Origin: Streptomyces sp. NRRL S-646
Lineage (GTDB): Bacteria > Actinomycetota > Actinomycetes > Streptomycetales > Streptomycetaceae
NCBI RefSeq assembly: GCF_000720765.1
Contig: NZ_JODC01000023.1
Coordinates: 49,399 to 113,398 of the forward strand
Direction of reading: 5' to 3'
Length of the DNA: 64,000 nucleotides
The position numbers and the translations under genes are program-made. The notes under the pieces are model-generated. The model was given only the letters and a program-made list of their open reading frames with translations, was not told where the DNA came from and searched no databases. Shown piece after piece: positions 47,659 to 58,220 of this stretch. The stretch's first letter is position 1. Each line of letters starts with the position of its first letter.

Positions 47659-48585
47659 ATGGTCGACAAGCGACACCCCGGCCCGAGCGGAAACGCGGCC
47701 AGTCCGGCCGCGGTTCCGCTGTTCGCTTTCCAGCCTCCGGTCGGTACCCCGTACGGCCTTGAGGTGAGTACCGTCGAGGACTTCTTCGCCCACCACGACG
47801 ACTGGCCGTGGAACCCGCCCCGTCCGGGCCGTGCCACCTTCCACTACCTCATCGCGGTCACCGAGGGTGAGCTGCTGCATGACGTCGACCACGTCACGCG
47901 GACCGTCGCGCCCGGTCAGTGGCTGTGGGTGCGTCCCGGGCATGCTCAGTGCTGGCATCCGCCCGGCGCGGCCCGCGGCCCGTTCATCCTGTTCGAACCG
48001 GACGTGCTGCGGCCCGACCTCGCCCGTCTCCTGGCCCCACTCACCGCGCACGAGGCCCCTGCCGTGCTGACCCCGCACCCCGACGACACCGCCTGGCTCC
48101 GGCAGACGGCACTCCAGCTCCTGGACGAACACCGCGCACTGGGGCGCCGTCCCCTCGACATCCACCACGCCCTGCGGCGCAGCCTGCTCGAATCGCTGCT
48201 GCTGCGCCTGGCCAACTCCCCGGGCATCGCCCCCGTCGGCACTGCCACGGCCCACGCGGGCCGCGCCGACCGGTACGGACGCTTCCTGGACGCCTTGGAG
48301 CTGCACTTTCGCGAGCTGCACCAAGCCGCGGACTACGCCGAGTTGCTCGGCTGCTCGGTCCGCACCCTGAGCCGTGCCGCCCGGGACGCCACCGGCAAGG
48401 GTGTACGCGAGCTCATCGACGAGCGGCGCCTGCTGGAAGCCCGGCGCCTGCTGGGAGTTGCCCGGTGGGATGCCCGGTCTGTGGCCGTCCACCTCGGCTT
48501 CAGTGATCCCGCGAACTTCGGTCGCTTCTTCCGCGACCGCACCGGCCTCACCCCGGCCGCCTTCGCGGCCGGCGAGGCCGACTGA
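47659..48585 (+). CDS. AraC-family transcriptional regulator
   Basis: The 308-residue regulator has an N-terminal cupin-like sensor (FHYLIAVTEGELLHDVDHV, GQWLWVRPGHAQCWHPPG) and a C-terminal AraC HTH pair: YAELLGCSVRTLSRAARDAT and VAVHLGFSDPANFGRFFRDR. No ribosome-binding site precedes the ATG. A TAGGCT -10-like box ends 8 nt before a GTG one codon upstream, so the mRNA may be leaderless. It probably controls the nearby cyclophilin-like/oxidoreductase/esterase genes. Confidence 0.9.
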   Translation: MVDKRHPGPSGNAASPAAVPLFAFQPPVGTPYGLEVSTVEDFFAHHDDWPWNPPRPGRATFHYLIAVTEGELLHDVDHVTRTVAPGQWLWVRPGHAQCWHPPGAARGPFILFEPDVLRPDLARLLAPLTAHEAPAVLTPHPDDTAWLRQTALQLLDEHRALGRRPLDIHHALRRSLLESLLLRLANSPGIAPVGTATAHAGRADRYGRFLDALELHFRELHQAADYAELLGCSVRTLSRAARDATGKGVRELIDERRLLEARRLLGVARWDARSVAVHLGFSDPANFGRFFRDRTGLTPAAFAAGEAD

Positions 48586-48612
48586 CGGTTCTCGGTGGTT
48601 TCCGGGCGGGGC

Positions 48613-48972
48613 TCAGTCGATGGCCTCGATGGTGACGTCGACCGTGCTGTCGTACTTGTTGAAGGCATCGGCCCCCGAGTCGATTTGGCCGAGGATGACG
48701 ATGCCGGGGTCGGGGATGGACTGGCCGTCGTGGGCATAGAAGAGGGCGATGTCGGGACCGGGTGACCAGTAGGCGATGTTGCCGATCTCGTAGCCGAACT
48801 GCGGCTTGCCCCCTGCGGTCAGAGACCGGGGCAGGTGACCGTACTTCTCGCGCGTGAGCAGGTCGTCCATCTGCAGCGTCAGCGGAAGCAGCGAGGCGAA
48901 GTCGCGTGCCGTCGCGTTGTCGTCGAGGGTTGCGGTGAGGACGGTCTCTCGGGCGGTCAGTCGGATTCTCAT
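48613..48972 (-). CDS. cyclophilin-like fold protein (TM1367-type)
   Basis: The 119-residue protein has the TM1367-like cyclophilin fold: TARETVLTATLDDNATARDF, LTLQMDDLLTREKYGHLPRS, GYEIGNIAYWSPGPDIALFY. Residues for prolyl isomerase activity are not conserved in this group, so it is probably not a cyclophilin enzyme. It ends convergent to the AraC gene, 27 nt away. Function unknown. Confidence 0.8.
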   Translation of the reverse strand: MRIRLTARETVLTATLDDNATARDFASLLPLTLQMDDLLTREKYGHLPRSLTAGGKPQFGYEIGNIAYWSPGPDIALFYAHDGQSIPDPGIVILGQIDSGADAFNKYDSTVDVTIEAID

Positions 48973-49007
48973 ATGGATCCTGCTCTCTGGGGTGTTGCTG
49001 GCAGCGG

Positions 49008-49133
49008 GTACGGGAACTCATCGACGAGCGGCGCCTGGTGGAAGCCCGGCGCCTGCTGGCAGGCGCCGGGTGGGATGCCCGGGCTGGGCCGTCCATCAAG
49101 GACTTCTCCAACTCCTGTGCCGGTTCCTCTTAG
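49008..49133 (+). pseudogene. fragment duplicating the AraC HTH segment
   Basis: The 88 nt at 49008-49095 nearly repeat 48403-48490, coding VRELIDERRLVEARRLL (Leu-to-Val at one place). The second HTH helix is absent, and the frame ends at TAG 49131 after about 12 unrelated residues. It is either a leftover of a second AraC gene or a partial duplication. Confidence 0.6.
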
Positions 49134-49207
49134 GGATGTTGTGGCCGGCTGTCGTCGACCGGCAGGCATCGTGCGCGGTTGTTTGTCGTTTCAGAGTTGC
49201 CCAGGTC

Positions 49208-50230
49208 TCAGTCGTCCAGGACGACGACGTGCTTGCCCGGCGTGGTGCCGGACTCGACGTCGGCCGGGGCGTCACGGACCTGTTCCAGGCCCTGGTAGAC
49301 CTTCGCGACCGGGACTTTGAGGCGCCCTGCGGCGATGGCCTGGAGCTGGCTGGCGAAGACGTCGGCCGGGAGGTCTGCGGCCTGACCGCCGTAGGACGTC
49401 AGCCGCACCCCGCCCGGGATCATGAACGGGCTGAAGTCGGGGATCGTCCACTGGCCCGCGAGGGCTCCGGTGAAGCAGACCGTGCCTCGCCGGCGGACGG
49501 CGTCGAGGGTGTCGGCGAGGACCGAGCAGCCCACCAGCTCCAGTGCGGCGTCGACACCCTCCGGCATCAGCTCGCGCACCTGGTCGGCGATCGTGCCGCT
49601 GTCGACGAGGGGATGGTCGACGCCCGCAGCCCGCAGGTCCCCGGCTCTTCCCGGGCTGCGGGTGGTGGACAGCACGGTGGCTCCGAGGTCCTTCGCGATC
49701 GTGGCCGCGCTCAGCCCGACAGTGGAGGTGCCGCCGCGGATCAGCAGCGTCTGCCCGGCCTTGAGGTCCAGGCCGGTGGTCAGCGATCCGTAGGCGGCCT
49801 GGAACATCTCCGGCAGCGCACCGACGACCTCCCACGGCAGGCCGGAATCAAACGGGATGACCTGCGCCGCCGGGACCGTCACGTACTGGGCGTACGCGCC
49901 GTCGTACGAGCGGCCCATGCCGCCCGTCATCGTGGCCACCTGCTGTCCCGGCCGCAGCCCGCTGTCCACGTCGGCCTCATCGACCACGCCGACGCCCTCG
50001 ATGCCGGGTACACGCGGGTAGGTGACCTCGGCGTCCGACTCGCCCTTGCGGGTGGTGACTTCGGACTCGTTGACGCCGAACGCCTTCACCCTGATCCGCA
50101 CCCAGCCGGGCTTGCGCACGGGCACCGGCACATCCTTGATCTCCAGTGCGTCGGGACCGCCGGGCCGGGTGACGACGACGGCCCGCATCGTCCCCGGCGT
50201 GGCGTCACCGGCTGCTGACGGTTGGCTCAT
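49208..50230 (-). CDS. MDR-family zinc-type alcohol dehydrogenase/quinone oxidoreductase
   Basis: A 340-residue MDR protein: FGVNESEVTTRKGES, PRVPGIEGVGVV, nucleotide-binding loop IRGGTSTVGLSAATIAK, and C-terminal PVAKVYQGLEQVRDA. No structural-zinc Cys cluster, so quinone-reductase type. Start ATG 50230 chosen, with a GGGA-rich stretch upstream. The esterase gene is 50 nt upstream on the same strand, so the two form an operon. It likely reduces an enone or quinone product of ester cleavage (inference). Confidence 0.88.
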   Translation of the reverse strand: MSQPSAAGDATPGTMRAVVVTRPGGPDALEIKDVPVPVRKPGWVRIRVKAFGVNESEVTTRKGESDAEVTYPRVPGIEGVGVVDEADVDSGLRPGQQVATMTGGMGRSYDGAYAQYVTVPAAQVIPFDSGLPWEVVGALPEMFQAAYGSLTTGLDLKAGQTLLIRGGTSTVGLSAATIAKDLGATVLSTTRSPGRAGDLRAAGVDHPLVDSGTIADQVRELMPEGVDAALELVGCSVLADTLDAVRRRGTVCFTGALAGQWTIPDFSPFMIPGGVRLTSYGGQAADLPADVFASQLQAIAAGRLKVPVAKVYQGLEQVRDAPADVESGTTPGKHVVVLDD

Positions 50231-50280
50231 GTCGAGTTCCCTACTCCCTGGTGCGCAGTTGCGTAATCGTCCGACGGCCG

Positions 50281-51717
50281 TCAGGGGCGGGCGATGTTCT
50301 CGAACAGGTCGAGGACCTCCTGATAGTGGGCGCTGGGCTCGTAGGGAAGGCTGCCGATACTTCCCGAGGTGGGCCGGTCCGTGACGGCGGGCCACAGGCG
50401 CCTCTGCTCGCCGGTGACGAAGTCGAGGACGATGTCGCGGATACGGGTGTCACGGTCGGCCTGTTCGGGGCTGCGGCCCGGCTTTTCCTGGCCGACCAGG
50501 GCGTACATCTCGGTGCCGTGCACGGCAGGCGCGCCCTCGGCGGGCCCGATCGCGAGGAGATGGGCGTTCCCGCCCGCGGCGGCGTGGGCCAGAGCGCCGC
50601 GGGCGGCGGGGAGCGTGAAGATGTAGTCCGTCAGGGACGCGGCGCGGACCTCGGCAGGGCTGCGGCCGCCCTGGTCGTAGATGTCGACGATTTTCTTGGC
50701 ACGGGAGCGGGGAATGCGCCACCCCGCGAATTCGTCGGTGACGCGCTCGACGGTGTGCGGGTCGAACCGGTCGAGGTCGTTCGCCACCCACCAGCCCATC
50801 TCGTCACTGGCCGTGCTCAGGAGCACGTCGATGCCCCGGTGCGAGCCCGAGGCCAGGACGTCCAGGGGGTGGGCGTGCACCACCCCGCCGGGCTGTCCGG
50901 CGTCCAGGACGACACCGAGACTCTGGTTGTCCATCCCGCCGCGGACTCCGAGGTCCGTCGGACAGACCGTGTGGAGGGCGGCCACCAGGGAGGCGGCGTC
51001 GAGATCGATCAGCTTGTCGGGGTTGCCCGCGACACCGAGTTCGGTGACGAACCGCTCCGCGAGCTCCTCGGCCCACCATGCCGGGACGAGGCGCGAGGGC
51101 GCGCCGGAGAGCCCGGCCAGTCGCCGGTACAGGCCGTCCGCGGAGGACGCCCCGAGCAGCCCGAGGGTGGTGTAGGCGCCGGCGCTGTGGCCGAAGACGG
51201 TGACCTCGTCGGGGTCGCCACCGAAGGAGGCGATGTTGTGCTTGACCCAGGTGAGGGCGGTGATGACGTCCTGCAGACCCAGGTTGCTGGCCTCGGCGAG
51301 CCGCCCGCCGTACTGGGAGAGCGAGAGCGCGCCCAGGGCGCCGAGCCGGTAGTTGACCGAGACGCTCACCACGCGTCCCGTCGCGGCGAGACCGGCGGCG
51401 TTCGAGGTGGTCTGCGTGTTCGCGCCGTACTCGAATCCGCCGCCATGAATGTACACGGCCACCGGAAGCGCCTTCCCGGCCGGCTGCTCGGGAGCCCACA
51501 CGTTCAGGTTCAGGCAGTCCTCGCCCATCCCGCTGTCTGCTTCGAGCCAGTCGCCGGCATCGGGCTGGACGGGGACGACGCCCTTGCGGTCATACGGGCG
51601 GTCCGGAGTGAAGTCCGCGACCACGGGGCGGCGGTATCGCTCGGCGGTGGCGTACGGGATTCCCCACCAGGACCGCACCCCTGGTGCAGTCGGAGCCTTG
51701 GGCGCGGTCGCGGTCAT
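50281..51717 (-). CDS. type B carboxylesterase
   Basis: A 478-residue alpha/beta-hydrolase. Oxyanion hole YIHGGGFEYG, nucleophile Ser in FGHSAGAYTT, and the type B signature EDCLNLNVWAPE. The Glu and His regions are in the second half (LSTASDEMGWW, VHGTEMYALVG). It lacks a signal peptide and is cytoplasmic. First gene of the two-gene operon; it may hydrolyse aromatic esters or lactones, releasing a substrate for the downstream oxidoreductase. Confidence 0.9.
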   Translation of the reverse strand: MTATAPKAPTAPGVRSWWGIPYATAERYRRPVVADFTPDRPYDRKGVVPVQPDAGDWLEADSGMGEDCLNLNVWAPEQPAGKALPVAVYIHGGGFEYGANTQTTSNAAGLAATGRVVSVSVNYRLGALGALSLSQYGGRLAEASNLGLQDVITALTWVKHNIASFGGDPDEVTVFGHSAGAYTTLGLLGASSADGLYRRLAGLSGAPSRLVPAWWAEELAERFVTELGVAGNPDKLIDLDAASLVAALHTVCPTDLGVRGGMDNQSLGVVLDAGQPGGVVHAHPLDVLASGSHRGIDVLLSTASDEMGWWVANDLDRFDPHTVERVTDEFAGWRIPRSRAKKIVDIYDQGGRSPAEVRAASLTDYIFTLPAARGALAHAAAGGNAHLLAIGPAEGAPAVHGTEMYALVGQEKPGRSPEQADRDTRIRDIVLDFVTGEQRRLWPAVTDRPTSGSIGSLPYEPSAHYQEVLDLFENIARP

Positions 51718-51809
51718 GGCGTGAGATTCCTTCCGGTGCGGTCGAGGTAGTGCGCGCGGCGTGTCGGCGGCTGATCGCTCGCCGTGACGCTCTCCAAGCA
51801 TTCCCTGGA

Positions 51810-51859
51810 CTTTGACAAAGTGCCGTGCGGACAGCGGTCATCTGGTGGTCATCAGGTGA
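51810..51859 (-). promoter_or_regulatory. operator candidates upstream of the esterase operon
   Basis: CTTTGACAAAG (51810-51820) is a perfect palindrome whose minus strand contains TTGTCA, a good -35. Farther upstream are two direct copies of TCATC(T/A)GGTG (about 51839-51859). No -10 can be pinned down. These are possible sites for the AraC-type regulator. Confidence 0.35.
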
Positions 51860-51953
51860 CACCTCTCCTCACCTCGTTCTCGTCACCGGGGCCGCTGCGG
51901 CGACCCGGACGGCCTGAGGTCCTGCTGTCAGCGCGCCCGGTGGATTTTGGCCA

Positions 51954-52223
51954 GGGAGCCTGCTGTTCACAGGCGGTGGTCTCGCGCTGTCCCCCCACCC
52001 GCAATTCGCGTCGCTGTCCGTCGGCAAGGCCGCGCTTCGCGCGTACGTACAAGCACTGCATGCACAGCTGGCGGGAACGGGCGTGCATGCGACCAGTGTC
52101 ACCATTGCCGGAGCGATCGGCGGCGGTGAAACGCGTTTCGATCCGGCCGTGCTCGCCCAGGCATACCTTGACCTGCACCATCAGCCGGAGAGCGAATGGC
52201 AGCACGAGCTGCTGCGCGACTGA
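51954..52223 (+). pseudogene. C-terminal fragment of a short-chain dehydrogenase
   Basis: The frame GSLLFTGGGLALSPHPQF, SVGKAALRAYVQALHAQL and VTIAGAIGG reads as the second half of an SDR protein, ending at TGA 52221. The Tyr of YxxxK is not seen: the residues are FASLSVGK, so Phe or Ala fills the position. The nucleotide-binding N-terminal half is absent. Decayed relic with no start. Confidence 0.7.
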
Positions 52224-52241
52224 GCCTTCCATGATCCGCTT

Positions 52242-52284
52242 GCAGTGAGGGGCTCCACGCCGAGGACGTGGAGCCCCTCACTGC
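52242..52284 (+). terminator. strong 18-bp hairpin terminator
   Basis: GCAGTGAGGGGCTCCACG (52242-52259) pairs perfectly with its complement at 52267-52284 around a 7-nt loop. It lies 18 nt past the SDR fragment, before the recombinase-like pseudogene, and is the most stable hairpin seen in this half of the window. Confidence 0.75.
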
Positions 52285-52323
52285 GCTGTCCGCGATGACT
52301 GCTCAGAGCTCGGTGCCTGTCGC

Positions 52324-54778
52324 ATGAGCGGCCGGCGTCTGCAGAAGGCGGTCCCGACGTCCCGTCGTAGACGGCGCGGTGCGGTTGCTGCCGCTGGCAG
52401 TGGTACCAGTACCCGCCCCTGGCCTGTGAGCGCATCCTCTCCGACGGCTCCGTCAACTGTTGCCCGGCTCGCCGCGCAGGCAGCCCGCTTGGAGGCCGCG
52501 ACGGCCGCCGCCGTCGGCCACCTCACCTCGGCTCTGCCGTCGCTCGGCCGCAAGGAGGCTGACGCCGCGCTGGTGACCGCGGTGCCGATCCCCACCCGCG
52601 GGGCAGCTCGCTACCTGGAAGAACTGGCCGGTCACCTCGCTGCCCACCCCGACGCGCTGACGTCAGGCAGCTCGGTCTGTCCACCCGTCCTGCTTCGGCT
52701 CGCTGAAGTCCTACACGATGCCGGGCACTCTGTGGTCCGTCCCGGATGCGCACACTGCGGAAAGATCGGTCTGACCTGCGGCAACTTCGCCCTGAGGGGC
52801 GGCTCTGCGGTTCGTGCGACGCCCGAAGCCGCCGACGCGAAACCTGCGCGCGGTGCCAGCGCGAAGGCCAGCGCGTCGTCGCCCGGCGCCCCGAGGGGCC
52901 GACCTGCAACCGTTGTTACCGCGCCGACCCCGCCACGTTCGAGGAGTGCGCCGAGTGCGGGCAACTCCGACACCCGGTGGTACGACGGGACGACGGCCGA
53001 GGGCTGTGCATCAAGTGCTGGAAACGCCCCATGCACACCTGCGTGAGCTGCGGAAAGACCGCAGCCGCCGCCCTCGTTGACGACGACGGCGCGCTGTGCC
53101 ACCTCTGCTATAACGGCGGCTCTGCGGTCGGTGCGGGCAGCTCAAGCGCATCGCCCGCAACGCGCGCGACGGGCAACCGGACCTCTGCGACGGCTGCTAC
53201 CAGGGCCCCGACGCGACCTGTTCGTTTTGCAGCCGGGTCCGCCCCTGCGCCAGCCGTGACGAACAGGGACAGCCAGTCTGCGCCACCTGCTATCAGCGTC
53301 ATCGCACCGGCGAGCCGTGCGCCCGCTGCGGCCGGACCAAACCGGTCAACACCCGTTGGCCGATCGGGCCGGTCTGCGTGACGTGCTACACCGCCGTGCT
53401 CCGCTCACCGGCCGAGTGCCCGCGCTGCGGCATGGTCCAGCCACTGATCGCGCGGGATGACGACGGCGCCGAGGTCTGCGGACCATGTGTCGGATTCGCC
53501 GCCGACTACACCTGCAAGCAGTGCGGCCGGGCCGGCAATCCTCACAGCCGCGGCCGATGCGCTCACTGCGTCCTCGCCGAGCGGGTCAACGCCCTGCTGG
53601 CCGGGCCCGACGGCACGGTCGCCCCGCAGCTGGAACCGCTCGCGGCCGCGCTGGCGGACGCTCCCTCGCCGTTCCCCGCCATTCAGTGGCTCAAGGAGAG
53701 CCCGAACACCAAGCTCCTCGCTCGGCTGGCGTCCGAAGGGCACGAGCTCAGCCACCAGCTGCTGGATGAGCTCCCGCCCAGCCGGAACCAGCGCTACGTC
53801 CGCCAACTCCTCGTCCACACCCGCGTCTTGGAGGAACGCAACGAGGACCTCGAACGCATCCCGGGCTGGCTGGAGCACGAGCTTGCGGACAAGCCGGCCG
53901 CGCACGCCAGCCTCGCCCGTCCGTTCCTGAACTGGTTCCTGCTCCGACGCGCCCGCCAACGGGCCGCCATGCGCCGCCACCCTGCCTCCGCCGACCGTGA
54001 CCTGCGGCGCCGCGTCAGCGTGGCCCTGGACTTCCTGCCCTTGATGGACCAACGCGGCCTGGCTCTCGCCGACCTTGCCCAGGAGCACATCGACGACTGG
54101 ATCGCCGGGGCCACCAGCCAGCGGCGCTACCTGATCCGTTATTTCCTGAAGTGGACCACGAGCCGTCGGCTCACCCGCGAACTGACCGTCCCCTCCATCC
54201 CGAGCCAGGAGCCCCAGGACCTGCTCGACGACGACGATCGCTGGCAGCTCCTCCAACGCTGCCTGATGGACGATGCCTTGCCGACCGACGTCCGGGCCAG
54301 CGGCGCGATCACCCTGCTGTTCGGCACGTCCACCGAACGCCTTTGCCACTTGACGTCTGAACACCTCAAGTTCGGTGACAAGCACGCCCACCTGGTCCTG
54401 GGCCGCCACCCCGTCCTGCTGCCTCCACGGCTCGCCGAACTCCTTCGGCAACTTGCCGAACAGCCCCAACCGCGGCCGCAGCTCTCACAAGCCCACCCAG
54501 GTCCCCAGTGGCTGTTCCCGGGCATGGTCCCGGGCAAGCCGATCTCGACGCACGGCATGACCCAGAAACTCAACCGGCACGGAATCATGGTTCGCACCGC
54601 GCGCAACGGGGCGTTGGCCGCCCTCGCTGCTGATCTCCCCGGCCCGATCCTCGCCGACGTGACCGGGATGCACCGCCACACCGCGCTCCGCTGGGTCGCC
54701 TACGCCCGACGCGACTGGGCCGGGTACCTCGCAGCCCGGGCAGCAGATGACTCGGCCCCGAGGCGGCTGCCCAAATGA
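52324..54778 (+). pseudogene. zinc-ribbon/tyrosine-recombinase-like gene broken by two frameshifts
   Basis: One continuous protein is spread over three frames. The first (to about 52775) ends CAHCGK. The second (about 52770-53115) carries LCGSCDAR, CARCQRE, CNRCYRAD, CAECGQ, CVSCGK and CHLCY. The third (about 53115 to 54778) carries CGQLKR, CDGCYQ, CSFCSR, CATCYQ, CARCGR, CPRCGM, CKQCGR, then a long C-terminal helical domain ending RNGALAALAADLPGPI and a WVAYARRDWAGYLAARA tail, like actinobacterial XerD-type proteins. The rows of CxxC pairs suggest many zinc ribbons. Single-base indels rather than stops cause the breaks, so recent decay or assembly error are both possible. Confidence 0.75.
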
Positions 54779-54830
54779 TGTTGCGTCTGTCCGGGGTGTC
54801 GTGGAGCCTCTCACGCCGGAGGTGGTCACA

Positions 54831-55319
54831 GTGACCGACATCAGGATCTCCCTGTCCGTGCGCGATCTCACCCACGAAGACCTGCCCTCGTGCGACTGGT
54901 CGGGCTCCGCCATGCACGTGAGGCAGATCGCCGAGCAGTTGCGCCGGGCCGAGCGCGGCGAGGTCGACTACCTGGCCGTTTGCGGGCCCTCAGACGTGCC
55001 GGTGGCGATCGGCGGCGTCGACTACGTGCTCAAGAGTGGTGCCGGCACGCTCTGGCAGCTCGGTGTCCATCCGGCGCTTCAGTCGTGCGGCATCGGCACC
55101 CTGCTGATCAGCTCCGCAGAGGCTCGGATCACAGCCCGTGGTCTGGCGGTGGCCGAACTGGGCGTGGAGGAGAGCAACCCCAGAGCCCGAGCCCTCTACG
55201 AGCGATTGGGCTACCGGCCCTACGGCCGTGAGCTGGACTCCTGGGACGTGGAGACCGAAGAGGGCTCGATCAAGCGGTACGAAACCATGTGCACGTTGAT
55301 GCGCAAGGACCTGACATAG
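54831..55319 (+). CDS. GNAT-family N-acetyltransferase
   Basis: Acetyl-CoA-dependent acyltransferase of 162 residues. The start GTG 54831 has GGAGGT 8 nt upstream. The GNAT core is intact: strand 4 LWQLGVHPAL, acetyl-CoA loop QSCGIGTLLI, and NPRARALYERLGY for motif B. The acceptor is unknown. It is an isolated intact gene between two pseudogenes. Confidence 0.88.
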   Translation: MTDIRISLSVRDLTHEDLPSCDWSGSAMHVRQIAEQLRRAERGEVDYLAVCGPSDVPVAIGGVDYVLKSGAGTLWQLGVHPALQSCGIGTLLISSAEARITARGLAVAELGVEESNPRARALYERLGYRPYGRELDSWDVETEEGSIKRYETMCTLMRKDLT

Positions 55320-55439
55320 CCAGGGGGTCGCCAACAATCCGAGCGAACATCGGGCGACGCAGCGGCGAAGCAACGGCATGGAAGACGGGGAATAGTGCAC
55401 GGTCGGAATAACCCCCTCCCGCCAGTAGTCCTCGGCCTG

Positions 55440-58220
55440 CGCAGCGGCTGCATCTCCACCGGCACGCAGAGCAAGACGGTCACCGTCTACCTGCGAGGAA
55501 TGAACGGGGACCGGGTCCTTGGCTCGGACGGTAAGACCCCGGACCAGGACGCCCGCAAGACGGTGAAGGTCTCCGGCATCAAGGCCGGCGAGATCACCGA
55601 CTCCGACCAGTTCGCGGGCTTCACCCGCGAGACCGTCACCTACGACGGCAACAACGAGGTCGGGGGCACGGTCAACGCCCCGTGGTCGAAGCGGACCGCG
55701 ACCCAGCACAAGTCGTACGCCGACATCGAGGCGTACTACGTCCGCACCGGCGCCACCCATACGCGCACCAACATCACCAGCAAGCTGACCCCGTCCGACC
55801 GTGTGCGCACGGTGAAGACCACCTTCGACGACTACGGCATGGCCGAAACCGTCGAAGACCTGGGCGACGACGCCGTCACCGGTGACGAGAAGTGCAACCG
55901 CACCTGGTACGCGCGCAATGACGACAAGGGCATCAACTCCCTTGTCTCCCGCACCCGTACGGTGTCCAAGAGCTGCTCCATTGCGGACTCGAGCCTGGAC
56001 CTTCCGGCGGACTCCACCCGTTCCGGCGACATAGTCGCTGACACCGCTGTCGTCTACGACGACGCCGCGGCGACGACCTGGTCGGCCACCCAGAAGCCGA
56101 CCAAGGGCGACCCGACCTGGACCGGACGCGCCAAGGGCTACGGCAGCGACGACGCGCCCACCTGGCAGAAGGTCTCGACGACGACGTACGACACGCTCGG
56201 CCGCCCGTCCATCACCAAGGACACCAACGGCCTGCAGGTCTCAAAGACGACCTACACGCCTACCGCAGCGGGACCCCTGACGTCGACCGTCGTCGAAAAC
56301 GCCAAACTGTACAAGTCAACAACCTCGATCGACTTCGCCACGGCCTCGCCGCTCAAAGTCACCGACCCCAACAACAAGGTCACGGAAACCGAGTACGACA
56401 GCCTCGGCCGCCTCACCAAGGTATGGCTGCCCAACCGCTCCAAGGTCCTGAACAAGACGCCCAATTACGTCTACGACTACAAGGTCACCAGTACCTCCAT
56501 GTCCTGGGTGTCCACCAGCACCCTCAAGGGCGACGGATCCGGCTACAACACCAGCTACACCTTCTACGACTCGCTGCTGCGGACCCGGCAGACCCAGTCC
56601 CCCACCCCGCAGGGCGGCCGGCTCATCTCCCTGACCCTCTACGACACCCGAGGGCTCGCAGTCAGCCAGCAGTCGGACATCTGGGACAGCACCTCGACTC
56701 CCAGCTCCACCGCCGTGGAGACCTCGGAGGGCCAGGCCCCCATCCAGACGGACACGACCTACGACGGCGCAGGGCGTCCGATCAAGGCCGTCACCAAGAC
56801 ACACTCCACCACCCGTTGGACCATCAACACCAGTTACACGGGTGACACGGTCTCCACCAGCGCGCCGAACGGCGGCCAGGCCACGGCCGTCGTCACGGAC
56901 GCCCTGGGGCAGACGACGGAACGCCGTGATACGCGGGCTCGACCCCGACCGGCACCGGCTACACCACGACCAGATACACGTACACGCCCGCAGGCCAGCA
57001 GGAAACCATCACCGGCCCCGACAAGGCCAAGTGGTCGTACACGTATGACCTGTTCGGCCGTCAGGCAACGGCCACGGACCCGGACAAGGGCAAGAGCGCC
57101 ACCGAGTACAACAATCTCGATCAAGTCGTCAGCACCACCCCCAACGACGACCAGACCAAGAAACTGCTGTACGAGTACGACGATCTCGGCCGCAAGACGG
57201 GCATGTGGCAGGTCTCCAAGACCGACACCAACAAGCTCGCGGCCTGGACCTTCGACTCGCTGGCCAAGGGACAGCAGGACACTGCCGTGCGCTACGACGG
57301 CGGCGTGACCGGCAAGGCGTCCACGCAGAAGGTCACGGCATACGACGCGCTGTACCGGGCAACTGCCAACCAGCTGATCCTGCCTGACGCCGAACCGCTG
57401 GTCGCGGACGGGTACGTGGCCAAGACCTTGTCATTCAGCACGGGTTACAACCTGGATGGCACGGTCAGCCAGACCGCTGCTCCGGCAGTGGGCGGCTTGT
57501 CGGCGGAAACGGTCTCCTACACCTACGACGCAACCGGCCACCAACTCACCGCAAAGGGCACAACCGGCTATCTCCAGGGCGCCGCGTTCAGTCCGCAGGG
57601 CGACCTGCGCCAGCTCAGCCTGGGCATGGACGGCAGCAGTTCGGCGAAGAAGGCGTACATCACCTGGTCCTACGAGGACGGCACGCGCCGCCTGACTCGG
57701 GCTCAGGTCACGGACGATGTACACAGCTACTCGATCCAGGACCTGAACTTCACCCAGGACGACGCGGGCAACGTCAAGTCCATCTTCGACACGAGCACGC
57801 AGGGCGGCACAGCGAAGGCTGACTACCAGTGCTTCGACTACGACGGCTACAGCCGACTGACCGAGTCCTGGACCCGAAGACCGCGGACTGTGCCGCTTCC
57901 GGCCGCACTATGTCCAACATCGACGGCGCGGCCCCGTACTGGACGTCGTACGCGTACACCGACGGCGGACAGCGCAAGACGGAAACGCAGCACACGTCGT
58001 CGGGCGACAAGACCACGACGTACACCTACGACCACACGACGGCTGACGCCAAGCCGCACACGCTGGACAAGACCAGAGGTGCCCGAGCCGGCTCCTACGG
58101 ATACGACAGCAGCGGCAACACCACCTCCCGACCGGGTCCGAGCGCGCAGCAGGCGCTGGCGTGGAACGCCGAGGGCGACCTGAGCAAGCTCACCGAGAGC
58201 ACCAAGGAGACCCGACTCAC
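55440..58220 (+). pseudogene. Rhs/YD-repeat protein, truncated at both ends and frameshifted twice
   Basis: YD-repeat shell protein of an Rhs/polymorphic toxin. Repeats such as ETEYDSLGRLTKVW, TTYDGAGRPIKAV, YTYDLFGRQATATD and YEYDDLGRKTG are clear. The 5' end (signal peptide and first shell half) is missing. The frame changes at about 56928 and in the CCC run at 57873-57875, each consistent with a one-base deletion. The 3' end stops short of the hypervariable toxin tip at about 58220 and passes into an ankyrin frame. Confidence 0.85.
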
